From Holophagales bacterium (lineage in GTDB: Bacteria; Acidobacteriota; Thermoanaerobaculia; Multivoradales; JAGPDF01): a stretch of DNA of 64,000 nucleotides. A program made the position numbers and the translations under genes. The notes below the pieces were generated by a model that searched no databases, was not told where the DNA came from, and was given only the letters and a program-made list of their open reading frames with translations. This document shows positions 54,317 through 61,427 of the stretch, piece after piece; the first letter of the stretch is position 1; every line of letters starts with the position of its first letter. Where the stretch lies: contig CP064972.1 of NCBI GenBank assembly GCA_016699405.1, positions 558,001-622,000 of the forward strand, read 5' to 3'.

Positions 54317-55696
54317 TCAGGGCGTAGCGGAGTTCCAGGATTCGATGGAACCGCTCTCGAAGCCGTCGGAGAGGAGGTTGCCGCCGCTCTGGAAGGCGAC
54401 GAGCCAGGCCTTGGGCACGTCGAAGCCGTCGGTCAGATGGCTGCTCACCGCGGCGACCGGGCGTGCCGAGCCGACGAGGAACGCCACGTCCCGCACCTGA
54501 TGGTGCCGGTTGGTTTCGGGGCTGGTCACGCCCGTCACCGGAACCGTCGGGTCGAGCGCACCGTTCGCTCCCGCCAGCCGCGTGGCGCGCACCCGGTGCA
54601 CCGTCCCGAAAAGCCCGCCCGTCCCCAGGTCTTCGCCGATCGAGAAGACGTCGCCGGTCCACCAATCGATCACCAGTCGCGACGAGCGGTACCCGATCCA
54701 GCCGGGGCTCGCCGTGTCGACGTAGGCGATGCCGTTGTTGCCCCAGGTCGGTCGCAGCGCCGCCGACTTCCCGGCGGTCCGGAAGAAGGCGGTCGGCTTG
54801 GTCAGCAGGCCGCTCTCCACCCACAGCGCGGCCACGTGATCCCCTCCCGGCGCGACCGCGAGGCTCGCGGCTCGGAGGGTCGCGGCGGGGGCCGCCGGCA
54901 GCGAGAGCGGGAGGGAGAAGGCGGGCGTCCCGCAGACCGGCGAGAGGCCCGTGGTGTAGCCGAAGAGCCGGACGGTGCCGTCGCGCTCGGCGAGGATGCT
55001 GTGGCAGGGCGCGCCGGTGCCGGCTCCGGCGATGCGGAGCCAGCGCTCGGAGCTGGTCGGAATGGAGGAGGTGGTGGTCGACTCGAGCTCGCCTCCGGCG
55101 TCGAGGTCGAGGATCACCCGCAGGCCGAGCTCGACCCCGAAGATCGCGTGGTCGGCCCAGCCGACGATCTCCAGCAGCTCGCCGCCGCCATTCACCTCGG
55201 CATCCGCGGCGAACGCCTCGACGTTGGTGAGCCCGCCGCGGGTGAAGACGAAGCCGTCGACGCCGAACTCTTCCTCCACCAGCGAGCCGTCCTCCTGCAG
55301 CAGGAACACGACGATCCAGTGTCCGTCGGTGAGCTCGGCGTCGCCGATCGCGATGAGGCGGTCGCCGACGCTCGGCAGCAGCCGGACGATCCGCGCGTCG
55401 GAGGCCCCCGGGACGGTGATGCTGACCCCGCCGAGAAAGCCGAAGCTCGTGTCGACCGCTCCGTTGTCGAACGTGCGCAGGAACTTCACCGTCGAGCTGC
55501 CGGTGTCGACCGCGGTGATGACGCGGTCCTGGGTGTCCGTGTTGAGCGCGGTGGGAACCGGGCCGAAGACGCCCGACCAGGACATCTGCAGCCAACCGTT
55601 GGCGCCGAAGCCGGGATCGACCTCGCCCCAGACGGCGTGGAGACCCTGCGGCAGGGCAAGGGCGAGCAGCGTAGCGAGCACGACGAGACGGGACAT
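54317..55696 (-). CDS. Secreted DGFESG-terminated protein, propeller-like
   Basis: 459 residues; ATG at 55696 with GGAGGAGG upstream. Signal peptide LVVLATLLALALPQGLHA. Repeated units of the type VDPGFGANGWLQM, VDTSFGFLGGVSI and WGNNGIAYVD recall delta-60-repeat (uncharacterised delta-60) proteins, which form strands with GxxGW/xDxxFGxxG motifs. It ends NLLSDGFESGSIESWNSATP. Likely exported and surface-located. Convergent with the kinase gene, 10 nt apart. Confidence 0.82.
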   Translation of the reverse strand: MSRLVVLATLLALALPQGLHAVWGEVDPGFGANGWLQMSWSGVFGPVPTALNTDTQDRVITAVDTGSSTVKFLRTFDNGAVDTSFGFLGGVSITVPGASDARIVRLLPSVGDRLIAIGDAELTDGHWIVVFLLQEDGSLVEEEFGVDGFVFTRGGLTNVEAFAADAEVNGGGELLEIVGWADHAIFGVELGLRVILDLDAGGELESTTTSSIPTSSERWLRIAGAGTGAPCHSILAERDGTVRLFGYTTGLSPVCGTPAFSLPLSLPAAPAATLRAASLAVAPGGDHVAALWVESGLLTKPTAFFRTAGKSAALRPTWGNNGIAYVDTASPGWIGYRSSRLVIDWWTGDVFSIGEDLGTGGLFGTVHRVRATRLAGANGALDPTVPVTGVTSPETNRHHQVRDVAFLVGSARPVAAVSSHLTDGFDVPKAWLVAFQSGGNLLSDGFESGSIESWNSATP

Positions 55697-55765
55697 GGGA
55701 CCTCCTCCGGAGCCCGGCGATGCGCGGGCGATGAGTGTCTTCTCACCGGGGTCCTCGTCATTGCC

Positions 55766-55832
55766 GCGGGAAACCCGCCATGGTGACCTCGACTCGGCGG
55801 TCTCGCGGCCCTTCGGGCCCGGGAGGCCGCCG
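55766..55832. other. Two GC-rich hairpins in the 306-nt divergent spacer
   Basis: GCGGG-AAA-CCCGC (55766-55778) is a tight stem. A second, longer stem is formed by CGGCGGTCTC (55795-55804) with its partner ending at 55832, topped by GGCCC-TTC-GGGCC. The spacer 55697-56002 separates divergent genes, so these are not simple terminators. Nothing else is recognisable there apart from a TAGACT at 55932. Confidence 0.5.
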
Positions 55833-55931
55833 GAACGGATCCCGCCGGCTCCGGGAACGACCGCCCGCGCCTGCGGGGCAACGATGGGGCCGCAAGCCGC
55901 AGATTCTCGCTTTGCAGGCGTGGCGCTCGCG

Positions 55932-55937
55932 TAGACT
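55932..55937 (+). promoter_or_regulatory. TAGACT, possible -10 of the Uma2 gene
   Basis: Sixty-five nucleotides before the ATG at 56003, which has its own GGGGG ribosome site. Confidence 0.35.
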
Positions 55938-56002
55938 CGTCCGGACGAGGTCGCGAGCCGGTCACGGTGCGAGATCGCGACCGGGATCTCCGTCTGTAGG
56001 GG

Positions 56003-56593
56003 GTGATGACGATGCCCTTGCCCGCCGGGACCGCGAAGCTGACCTACGCGGACTTCCTCCGCTTCCCGGAGGATGGCCAGCGGCACGAGCTCCTCGACGG
56101 AGAGCATGTCGTGACCCCATCCCCGCGCACGAAGCACCAGGTCGTCTCGGTCAATCTCACCCTGCTGCTCGCGACCTGGGCGCGGGCGGCCGACGCCGGT
56201 CAGCTCTTCGTCGCGCCCTTCGACGTCGTCCTTTCCGACTCGACCGTCGTCGAGCCCGACCTGCTCTTCCTCGCCCGCGAGCACCTCGACCGCCTGACCG
56301 AGGAGAACGTCCGTGGCGCGCCGGACCTCGTGGTCGAGATCCTCTCCGAGGGCAGCCGGCGCCGCGACGAGATCGTCAAGCGCGACCTCTACGACCACTT
56401 CGGGGTGAGCGAGTACTGGGTCGTCGACCCCGAGCTCGAGACGGTGAAGGTCTACCGCCGGGAGGCCGCCGAGGGCGCCGAGGCCGCCGATCACTACCGC
56501 CGCGTCGCCGAGCTCGCGGCCGAGGCCGGGGACACTCTGAGCTCGCCGCGGCTGCCGGGCTTCTCGGCAGCGGTGGCGCAGCTCTTCGTCTGA
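56003..56593 (+). CDS. Uma2-family (DUF820) putative restriction-like nuclease
   Basis: 196 residues. KLTYADFLRFPEDGQRHELLDGEHVVTPSPRTKHQ, VVEPDLLFLAREH, GAPDLVVEILSEGSRRRDEIVKRDLYDHFGVSEYWVVDPELETVKVYR are the usual Uma2 blocks. The E/D...ExK-like residues of a PD-(D/E)xK core are present. Such proteins are common in multiple copies in cyanobacteria and soil bacteria; biological role unclear. Stand-alone cytosolic protein. GTAGGGGGTG precedes the ATG. Confidence 0.93.
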   Translation: MMTMPLPAGTAKLTYADFLRFPEDGQRHELLDGEHVVTPSPRTKHQVVSVNLTLLLATWARAADAGQLFVAPFDVVLSDSTVVEPDLLFLAREHLDRLTEENVRGAPDLVVEILSEGSRRRDEIVKRDLYDHFGVSEYWVVDPELETVKVYRREAAEGAEAADHYRRVAELAAEAGDTLSSPRLPGFSAAVAQLFV

Positions 56594-56669
56594 GCCGGGC
56601 CGCGGCCGCCGCACCCCGCCGGTGCGCCGCCGCGAGGGGTGGCGATGGGCACGAGCAGGCTCCGCGGCG

Positions 56670-56675
56670 TAGGAT
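56670..56675 (+). promoter_or_regulatory. -10-like TAGGAT before the M2 peptidase gene
   Basis: Twenty-four nucleotides before the ATG at 56700. Confidence 0.35.
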
Positions 56676-56699
56676 TTCCGGCGTCCATGGGAGACGCCG

Positions 56700-58409
56700 A
56701 TGACCCACCGATTCCTGACCGCCACGACGATCGCCGCGGCCGTCGCGCTCTGCTGTGCGGGCGCGCCGGTGCAGGGGGACACCCCCGTGGCTCCTGATCC
56801 GCAGACCGAGTTCCGTGCCTTCCTCGCCGGGTTCGAGGGGAAGCTCATTCCGCTCAGCCGCGACACCGCCCTCGCCGGCTTCGAGTCTTCGGTGAGCGGC
56901 AAGGAGGAGGACTACGCGCGCTCCGCGGCGCTGCAGCTCGAGCTGCGCAAGCTCTACGCCGATCCGGCGACCTTCGCGCGGCTCAAGGCCTGGCGCGACG
57001 GGGCGGGGATCGAGGATCCGCTCCTCGCACGCCAGCTCGAGATCCTCTACCTGGGCTTTCTCGGCAACCAGCTCCCGGAGGCGACGCTCGCCGAGTTGGT
57101 GAAGCGCCAGACGGCGATCGAGCAGACCTTCAACACCTTCCGCGCCACCGTCGACGGCAAGCCGGCGAGCGACAACGACCTCAACACCATCCTGCGCGAG
57201 TCGACCGACCCGGCCCGGCTCGAGACGGCCTGGAAGGCGAGCAAGGAGGTCGGCGCCCAGGTCGCGCCCGCCATCGTCGAGCTGGTGAAGCTGCGCAACC
57301 AGGCGGCGAAGGCCCTCGGCTTCCGCAACTTCCAGGTCATGCAGCTCGCGCTCTCCGAGCAGGATCCGGCGGCGATCGAGAAGCTCTTCGACGAGCTCGA
57401 CGTGCTGACCGCCCAGGAGTTCGCGGCGGCCAAGCAGGAGATCGACACCTTCCTCGCCAAGCGCCTGGGGATCGCCCGCGAAGCGCTCCGTCCCTGGCAC
57501 TACCAGGACCGCTTCTTCCAGACCGGGCCGGCGATCTACCCGGTCGACCTCGACGGCATCTTCGCGGGCAAGGACCTCGTCGACCTCGCGCGGCGCTACT
57601 TCGCCGGGATCGGCCTGCCGATCGACGACATCCTCGCCCGCAGCGACCTCTTCGAGAAGCCGGGCAAGTACCAGCACGCCTTCTCGACCGACATCGACCG
57701 CGCCGGCGACGTGCGCATCCTCTGCAGCCTGAAGCCGACCGCCGAGTGGATGGACACGCTGCTCCACGAGGCCGGTCACGGCGTCTACTCGAAGTTCAAC
57801 GACCCGGCGCTGCCCTGGCTGCTGCGCGACGCCGCCCACACCTTCACCACCGAGGCGATGGCCAATCTGTTCGGCCGCATGGCGTCCAACCCGGCCTGGA
57901 TGCAGGAGATGGTCGGCATCTCGGCCGCCGAGCGCGCGAAGGTCGCCGCCGCGGTCAGCGCCTCGCAGCGGCTCGAGCAGCTCACCTTCAGCCGCTGGTC
58001 GCAGGTGATGTTCCGCTTCGAGAAGGCGATGTACGAGAACCCCGAGCAGGACCTCGACAGCCTCTGGTGGGACCTCGTCGAGCGCTACCAGCTGCTGACG
58101 CGCCCGGCCGGGCGCAAGGCGCCGGACTGGGCCGCCAAGATCCACGTCGCCCTCTATCCGGCCTACTACCACAACTACCTGCTCGGCCAGCTCCTCGCCT
58201 CGCAGCTCGCGCACACCATCGGCCGCGACGTGCTCAAGGTCGCCGACGTCTACGGTCAGAGCTTCGTCGGCCGCCCCGAGGTCGGCGCCTACCTGCAGGA
58301 GAGAGTCTTCAAGCCCGGCATGACGCTGCCGTGGAACGACATGATCGAGAAAGCGACCGGCGAGAAGCTGACGGCGAAGTACTACGCCGAGCAGTTCGTG
58401 CGGCGCTGA
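56700..58409 (+). CDS. Secreted M2-family metallopeptidase (ACE-like)
   Basis: 569 residues. Signal peptide TATTIAAAVALCCAGAPVQG. Zinc motif HEAGHGVYSKF at about residue 355, with TTEAMANLFGRMA supplying the third ligand Glu downstream. RFEKAMYENPEQDLDSLWWDLVERYQLL and PAYYHNYLLGQLLASQL match peptidyl-dipeptidase A/angiotensin-converting-enzyme-type proteins. It removes C-terminal dipeptides in the periplasm. Length is normal for bacterial members. Fourth exported peptidase gene of the window. Confidence 0.93.
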   Translation: MTHRFLTATTIAAAVALCCAGAPVQGDTPVAPDPQTEFRAFLAGFEGKLIPLSRDTALAGFESSVSGKEEDYARSAALQLELRKLYADPATFARLKAWRDGAGIEDPLLARQLEILYLGFLGNQLPEATLAELVKRQTAIEQTFNTFRATVDGKPASDNDLNTILRESTDPARLETAWKASKEVGAQVAPAIVELVKLRNQAAKALGFRNFQVMQLALSEQDPAAIEKLFDELDVLTAQEFAAAKQEIDTFLAKRLGIAREALRPWHYQDRFFQTGPAIYPVDLDGIFAGKDLVDLARRYFAGIGLPIDDILARSDLFEKPGKYQHAFSTDIDRAGDVRILCSLKPTAEWMDTLLHEAGHGVYSKFNDPALPWLLRDAAHTFTTEAMANLFGRMASNPAWMQEMVGISAAERAKVAAAVSASQRLEQLTFSRWSQVMFRFEKAMYENPEQDLDSLWWDLVERYQLLTRPAGRKAPDWAAKIHVALYPAYYHNYLLGQLLASQLAHTIGRDVLKVADVYGQSFVGRPEVGAYLQERVFKPGMTLPWNDMIEKATGEKLTAKYYAEQFVRR

Positions 58410-58561
58410 GGGGAGAGCCGAGCCGGCGAGCGGCTCAGCACGGCTGGAGCGGGATCCCTGAGCGGGCTCTTCGGGTGACCCTCTGTGGGTCCGCACCCCG
58501 CCCGCTCGCGCGGCGCGCGCGCGTCGCGGAGGCGACCGACCCTTCCGAGGAGACGCGAAGC

Positions 58562-58717
58562 CGGCGGCCCGAGGTCCCTTGGAGGCGAATCGCCGGGCGG
58601 CGCGACATTCTGATCCACGACGACATGGGCGTGGACCTCGATGCGGTGTGGACGGTCTCGCCGGAGCCCATGGGCAACTTGCGAATCGCCGTCGAGGAGC
58701 TGTTGGGCGATCGTTGA
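58562..58717 (+). pseudogene. Remnant of a HepT-like (HEPN) RNase toxin
   Basis: Only the C-terminal 51 codons remain: EVPWRRIAGRRDILIHDDMGVDLDAVWTV...LRIAVEELLG then TGA. PWRxIxGxRxxLIHxxxxVDxxxVW is the HepT signature, including the Rx4H catalytic motif (R-DILI-H). No start or N-terminal half can be found upstream in any frame, and no MntA nucleotidyltransferase antitoxin gene is near. I see nothing else in 58410-58561. A dead fragment of a MntA-HepT module. Confidence 0.75.
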
Positions 58718-58795
58718 CCGACCACTCCCTGCCGACGACCCGCGAGGTCCGTTCCGCCTTCGCGGAGCCGGCCACGATCCCGCGGCGCAGCCGGA

Positions 58796-58801
58796 TAGGA
58801 T
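58796..58801 (+). promoter_or_regulatory. -10-like TAGGAT before the ubiA-family gene
   Basis: Seven nucleotides lie between it and the ATG at 58809; no ribosome site. Confidence 0.5.
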
Positions 58802-58808
58802 CACCCCG

Positions 58809-59687
58809 ATGAACGGCCACGGCGCCCCCCACCAGCTCAAGGTCGTCCTCGAGATGATCAAGTTCGAGCACACGCTCTTTGCGCTGCCGTTCGCGCTGAT
58901 GGGGATGATGCTCGCCGCGGAGGGGTGGCCGGCGTGGCGGACGGTCGGCTGGATCGTCGCCGCGATGGTCGGGGCGCGGAGCGCGGCGATGGGGTGGAAC
59001 CGGCTGGTTGACCGCGAGATCGACGCGGCGAACCCGCGCACGGCGACGCGGGCGTTGCCCGCAGGGCTGGTGACGCCGCGCTTCGTGGCGCTCTTCGTCG
59101 TCGCGTCGGTGGCGCTGCTGCTCGTCGCCGCCTGGCGGCTCAATCCGCTCTGCCTGGCGCTCGCGCCGGTGGCGCTCCTCGTCCTGCTCGGCTACTCCTA
59201 CACCAAGCGCTTCACCGCGCTCGCCCACCTCGTGCTCGGCCTGGCCCTCGCCGGGGCGCCGCTCGGGGCATGGATCGCCGTGCGCGGCGAGGTCGCCACG
59301 GCGCCGTTCGTCCTCGCCGGAGCGGTGCTCCTCTGGGTCGGCGGCTTCGACGTGCTCTATGCGCTCCAGGACCTCGAGTTCGACCGCCGAGCGGGACTGC
59401 ATTCGATCCCGGCACGCCTCGGCGTCGTCGGCTCGCTCGCGGTCTCCGGCGCCCTGCACCTGGCGACCCTCGGTCTGCTCGCCGCCCTGCCGTTCGTCTA
59501 TCCGCCCGGCCTCGGCGTCGCCTACTGGGTCGGCGTCGCGGGGTGCGCCGGACTTCTCGCCTACCAGCACGCCATCGTGCGGCCCGGCGACCTTTCGCGG
59601 CTGAACGCGGCGTTCTTCACCGCCAACGGCCTGCTCTCGGCCGGGCTCTTCGTCGCCACGGCGATCGACCTGCTCGGTCGCCGCTGA
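58809..59687 (+). CDS. UbiA-family prenyltransferase (MqnP/UbiA type)
   Basis: 292 residues, eight or nine membrane helices. First Asp-rich motif NRLVDREIDAANPRTATRALPAG (NxxxDxxxD) and second LYALQDLEFDRRAGLHSIPARLG (DxxxD) are intact. It transfers a polyprenyl chain to an aromatic acid in the inner membrane for ubiquinone or menaquinone (futalosine route MqnP) synthesis. With the UbiX-like gene at 34683 a quinone pathway is plausible, but no other mqn or ubi gene is here. A -10-like hexamer ends 7 nt before the start. Confidence 0.92.
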   Translation: MNGHGAPHQLKVVLEMIKFEHTLFALPFALMGMMLAAEGWPAWRTVGWIVAAMVGARSAAMGWNRLVDREIDAANPRTATRALPAGLVTPRFVALFVVASVALLLVAAWRLNPLCLALAPVALLVLLGYSYTKRFTALAHLVLGLALAGAPLGAWIAVRGEVATAPFVLAGAVLLWVGGFDVLYALQDLEFDRRAGLHSIPARLGVVGSLAVSGALHLATLGLLAALPFVYPPGLGVAYWVGVAGCAGLLAYQHAIVRPGDLSRLNAAFFTANGLLSAGLFVATAIDLLGRR

Positions 59688-59702
59688 CCGCCCGGCCGCG
59701 GG

Positions 59703-60191
59703 CTACTCCTCCCCTTCCACCGCGTTCAGCCAGAGGCCAGCGAGCGCTCCGAGCGCCAGCAGCGCGAAGAGCGCGAGACGGGCGCCACTGGCGCCGCCGG
59801 CACCGGACGCACCGACCTCGCGAAGCGCCACCGCGGCCTCCGGGGCGAAGAGGCGGGTCACCGGAGCGAGGGCACCTCCCAGCCAGACGAGGGTCCCCGC
59901 GAGCGCGAGGGCGGCCGTGGCCTTCCAGATCCGCAGCGGCGCGAGCGCCCGGGCGCGGGCGATCTCGGCGCGCCGCCGTTCGGCGCGAAGGCGCAGGAGC
60001 GCGGGCGCGGGGAGCTCCGGAGCGAGAGCCGCCGCGGCGTCGCGCAGCACCGAATCCACGGCGAGGAGCTCACGACAGGAGGCGCAGTCCGCCAGATGGC
60101 CGGAGAGCTCGGCTTCCGGATCATTCGGACCCTGCCGACGGCGCGCGACGGCAAGGACGGCGGCAGCGTGGGGACAGGTCGACTCGGTCAT
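59703..60191 (-). CDS. ZAS-type anti-sigma factor
   Basis: 162 residues. HLADCASCRELL gives the Hx3Cx2C zinc-binding anti-sigma motif, with an additional upstream Cys (STCPHAA). A hydrophobic helix (IWKATAALALAGTLVWLGGAL, about 90-110) and a second near the end (RLALFALLALGALAGLWLN) anchor it in the inner membrane. It would hold the ECF sigma encoded just upstream inactive. The start overlaps the sigma stop by 4 nt (ATGA). Confidence 0.88.
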   Translation of the reverse strand: MTESTCPHAAAVLAVARRRQGPNDPEAELSGHLADCASCRELLAVDSVLRDAAAALAPELPAPALLRLRAERRRAEIARARALAPLRIWKATAALALAGTLVWLGGALAPVTRLFAPEAAVALREVGASGAGGASGARLALFALLALGALAGLWLNAVEGEE

Positions 60192-60844
60192 GGTCCGTCT
60201 CCCTTCGGAGCGAGGCCGCGAGCGCGGAGCAGCGCACCCAGCCGGCGCCGGGCGCGGAAGAGCAACACCTTGACGCTGCCCGGGCGCAGCCCGGCGAGGG
60301 CGGCGATCTCGGGGTGACTCGCCTCTTCGACGTGGGCGAGCCAGAGGAGCTGCCGTTCGCGGGGCGAGAGCTCGGCCAGGGCGCGCTCGAGATCGGGATC
60401 GAACGCCACCGTGGGCGCGGGGGGCGGCGGCGCCTGGCCTGCGCTCGTCCGGTGGCGCTCGGCGAGCCGGCCTCGACGTCCGCGGTCCGCCAGGAGGTGG
60501 GCGGCGATGCGGAAGAGGTAACGGCGGCGCTCGGGCGGATCGGTCGGCGCGCCGCGCGCGGTGAGCAGTCGCAGGAAGCTCTCCTGGAGCAGGTCGTCGG
60601 CGGTGGCCGCGTCGCCCGCGAGGGCGCGCAGATAGCCCCAGAGCGGGCGAGCGACTTCGGCGTAGAAGGCGTCGAAGGTGGCCGCCGCATCGCTCGCCGC
60701 GACGGACGAGGATCCTGCGTCCGGAGGACGAGACCGTCTCCGCGCAACGGACGCGGGCGCCTCGCGCCCGAGCTCGGGGTCTGCGCCAGCCGCAGACCGC
60801 AGCGCTCGGGCCGCGGCGTCGGAAAGTCGCTCGGTCAGGGGCAT
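60188..60844 (-). CDS. ECF RNA polymerase sigma factor
   Basis: 218 residues with MPLTER start at 60844. Residues 1-50 are an Arg/Ala/Ser-rich extension. Region 2 is FDAFYAEVARPLWGYLRALAGDAATADDLLQESFLRLL...YLFRIAAHLLADRGRR; region 4 is LAELSPRERQLLWLAHVEEASHPEIAALAGLRPGSVKVLLFRARRRLGALLR. It directs transcription of a stress or envelope regulon under control of the adjacent anti-sigma. Three-gene operon with the membrane protein upstream (16 nt gap). Confidence 0.92.
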   Translation of the reverse strand: MPLTERLSDAAARALRSAAGADPELGREAPASVARRRSRPPDAGSSSVAASDAAATFDAFYAEVARPLWGYLRALAGDAATADDLLQESFLRLLTARGAPTDPPERRRYLFRIAAHLLADRGRRGRLAERHRTSAGQAPPPPAPTVAFDPDLERALAELSPRERQLLWLAHVEEASHPEIAALAGLRPGSVKVLLFRARRRLGALLRARGLAPKGDGP

Positions 60845-60860
60845 CACGGCGCAGCAGAGC

Positions 60861-61325
60861 CTACTCGCGCCCCTCTCCCCGGGGCGCCGCGTCGAGGAGC
60901 CCGAGCCGCTTGGCGAGCAGGTAGGAGACTCCGGCCGAGACCAGGAAGCCGGCACCGAGCACCAAGGCCAGGGTGCCGAGCACGTCGAAGCCGTCGCGCG
61001 CGGCGCCTGGCACCATCCCGGTGATGGTCAGCAGGCCGATTCCGGCGGCGATCACCAGGATGCCCGTGCGCACCGCCGAGAGCAGGCGAGCGTAGGGCTC
61101 GACGCGCTGGAAGAGCCGCAGGTCGAGCATCTTCTTGCCCGCCTCGCTCTCGAGGTAGGCACGGAGCTCTTGCGTCGAGCCGAAACGCTCGAGCAGCTTG
61201 GTGTGCAGCTCGGTCTGGGCCGCGAGCGCTGCCCGCGTGGTGTGCTGGACCGAAAGCGACTTGATCACCCAGCCGACCACCAGGAAGAGGGTGATGAAGG
61301 CGAGCACGGGAGCGAGATCGTTCAT
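60861..61325 (-). CDS. Small membrane protein preceding the sigma/anti-sigma genes
   Basis: 154 residues. AGGAGG lies 7 nt before the ATG at 61325. Helix 1 is VLAFITLFLVVGWVIKSL; a soluble helical segment (AALAAQTELHTKLLERFGSTQELRAYLESEAGKKMLD) follows; then two more membrane helices (TGILVIAAGIGLLTITGMV and VLGTLALVLGAGFLVSAGVSYLLAKRLGLL). This arrangement is frequent in acidobacterial and other operons with an ECF sigma and anti-sigma. Function unknown; perhaps part of the signal-input complex. It is divergent from the DUF2298 gene. Confidence 0.85.
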   Translation of the reverse strand: MNDLAPVLAFITLFLVVGWVIKSLSVQHTTRAALAAQTELHTKLLERFGSTQELRAYLESEAGKKMLDLRLFQRVEPYARLLSAVRTGILVIAAGIGLLTITGMVPGAARDGFDVLGTLALVLGAGFLVSAGVSYLLAKRLGLLDAAPRGEGRE

Positions 61326-61338
61326 GGATGGTCCTCCT

Positions 61339-61354
61339 GACCGTAACCACGGTC
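61339..61354. promoter_or_regulatory. Inverted repeat in the divergent promoter region
   Basis: GACCGT-AACC-ACGGTC, a perfect 6-bp inverted repeat with 4-nt spacer, lies just upstream of the ribosome site of the 61325 gene. It could be an operator or a 5' hairpin. Confidence 0.5.
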
Positions 61355-61427
61355 GGACTCCCCCCGCGGTTAACGCCACCGACCCGCCGCTTGACCGGGA
61401 GCGGTCGCGAGGCGAGCATCCGTCACG

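Noticed and set aside
58562..58717. Functional MntA-HepT toxin-antitoxin system
   Set aside because: The toxin lacks its N-terminal half and no nucleotidyltransferase gene is nearby.
56376..59570. Long open frame on the minus strand opposite the M2 and UbiA-family genes
   Set aside because: Translation is Arg/Glu/Gly rich without domain motifs, while the plus strand has intact families.
34683..59687. A quinone gene cluster made by the UbiX-like and UbiA-family genes
   Set aside because: They are 23 kb apart with unrelated genes between and no UbiD or mqn genes; only a shared pathway can be suggested.
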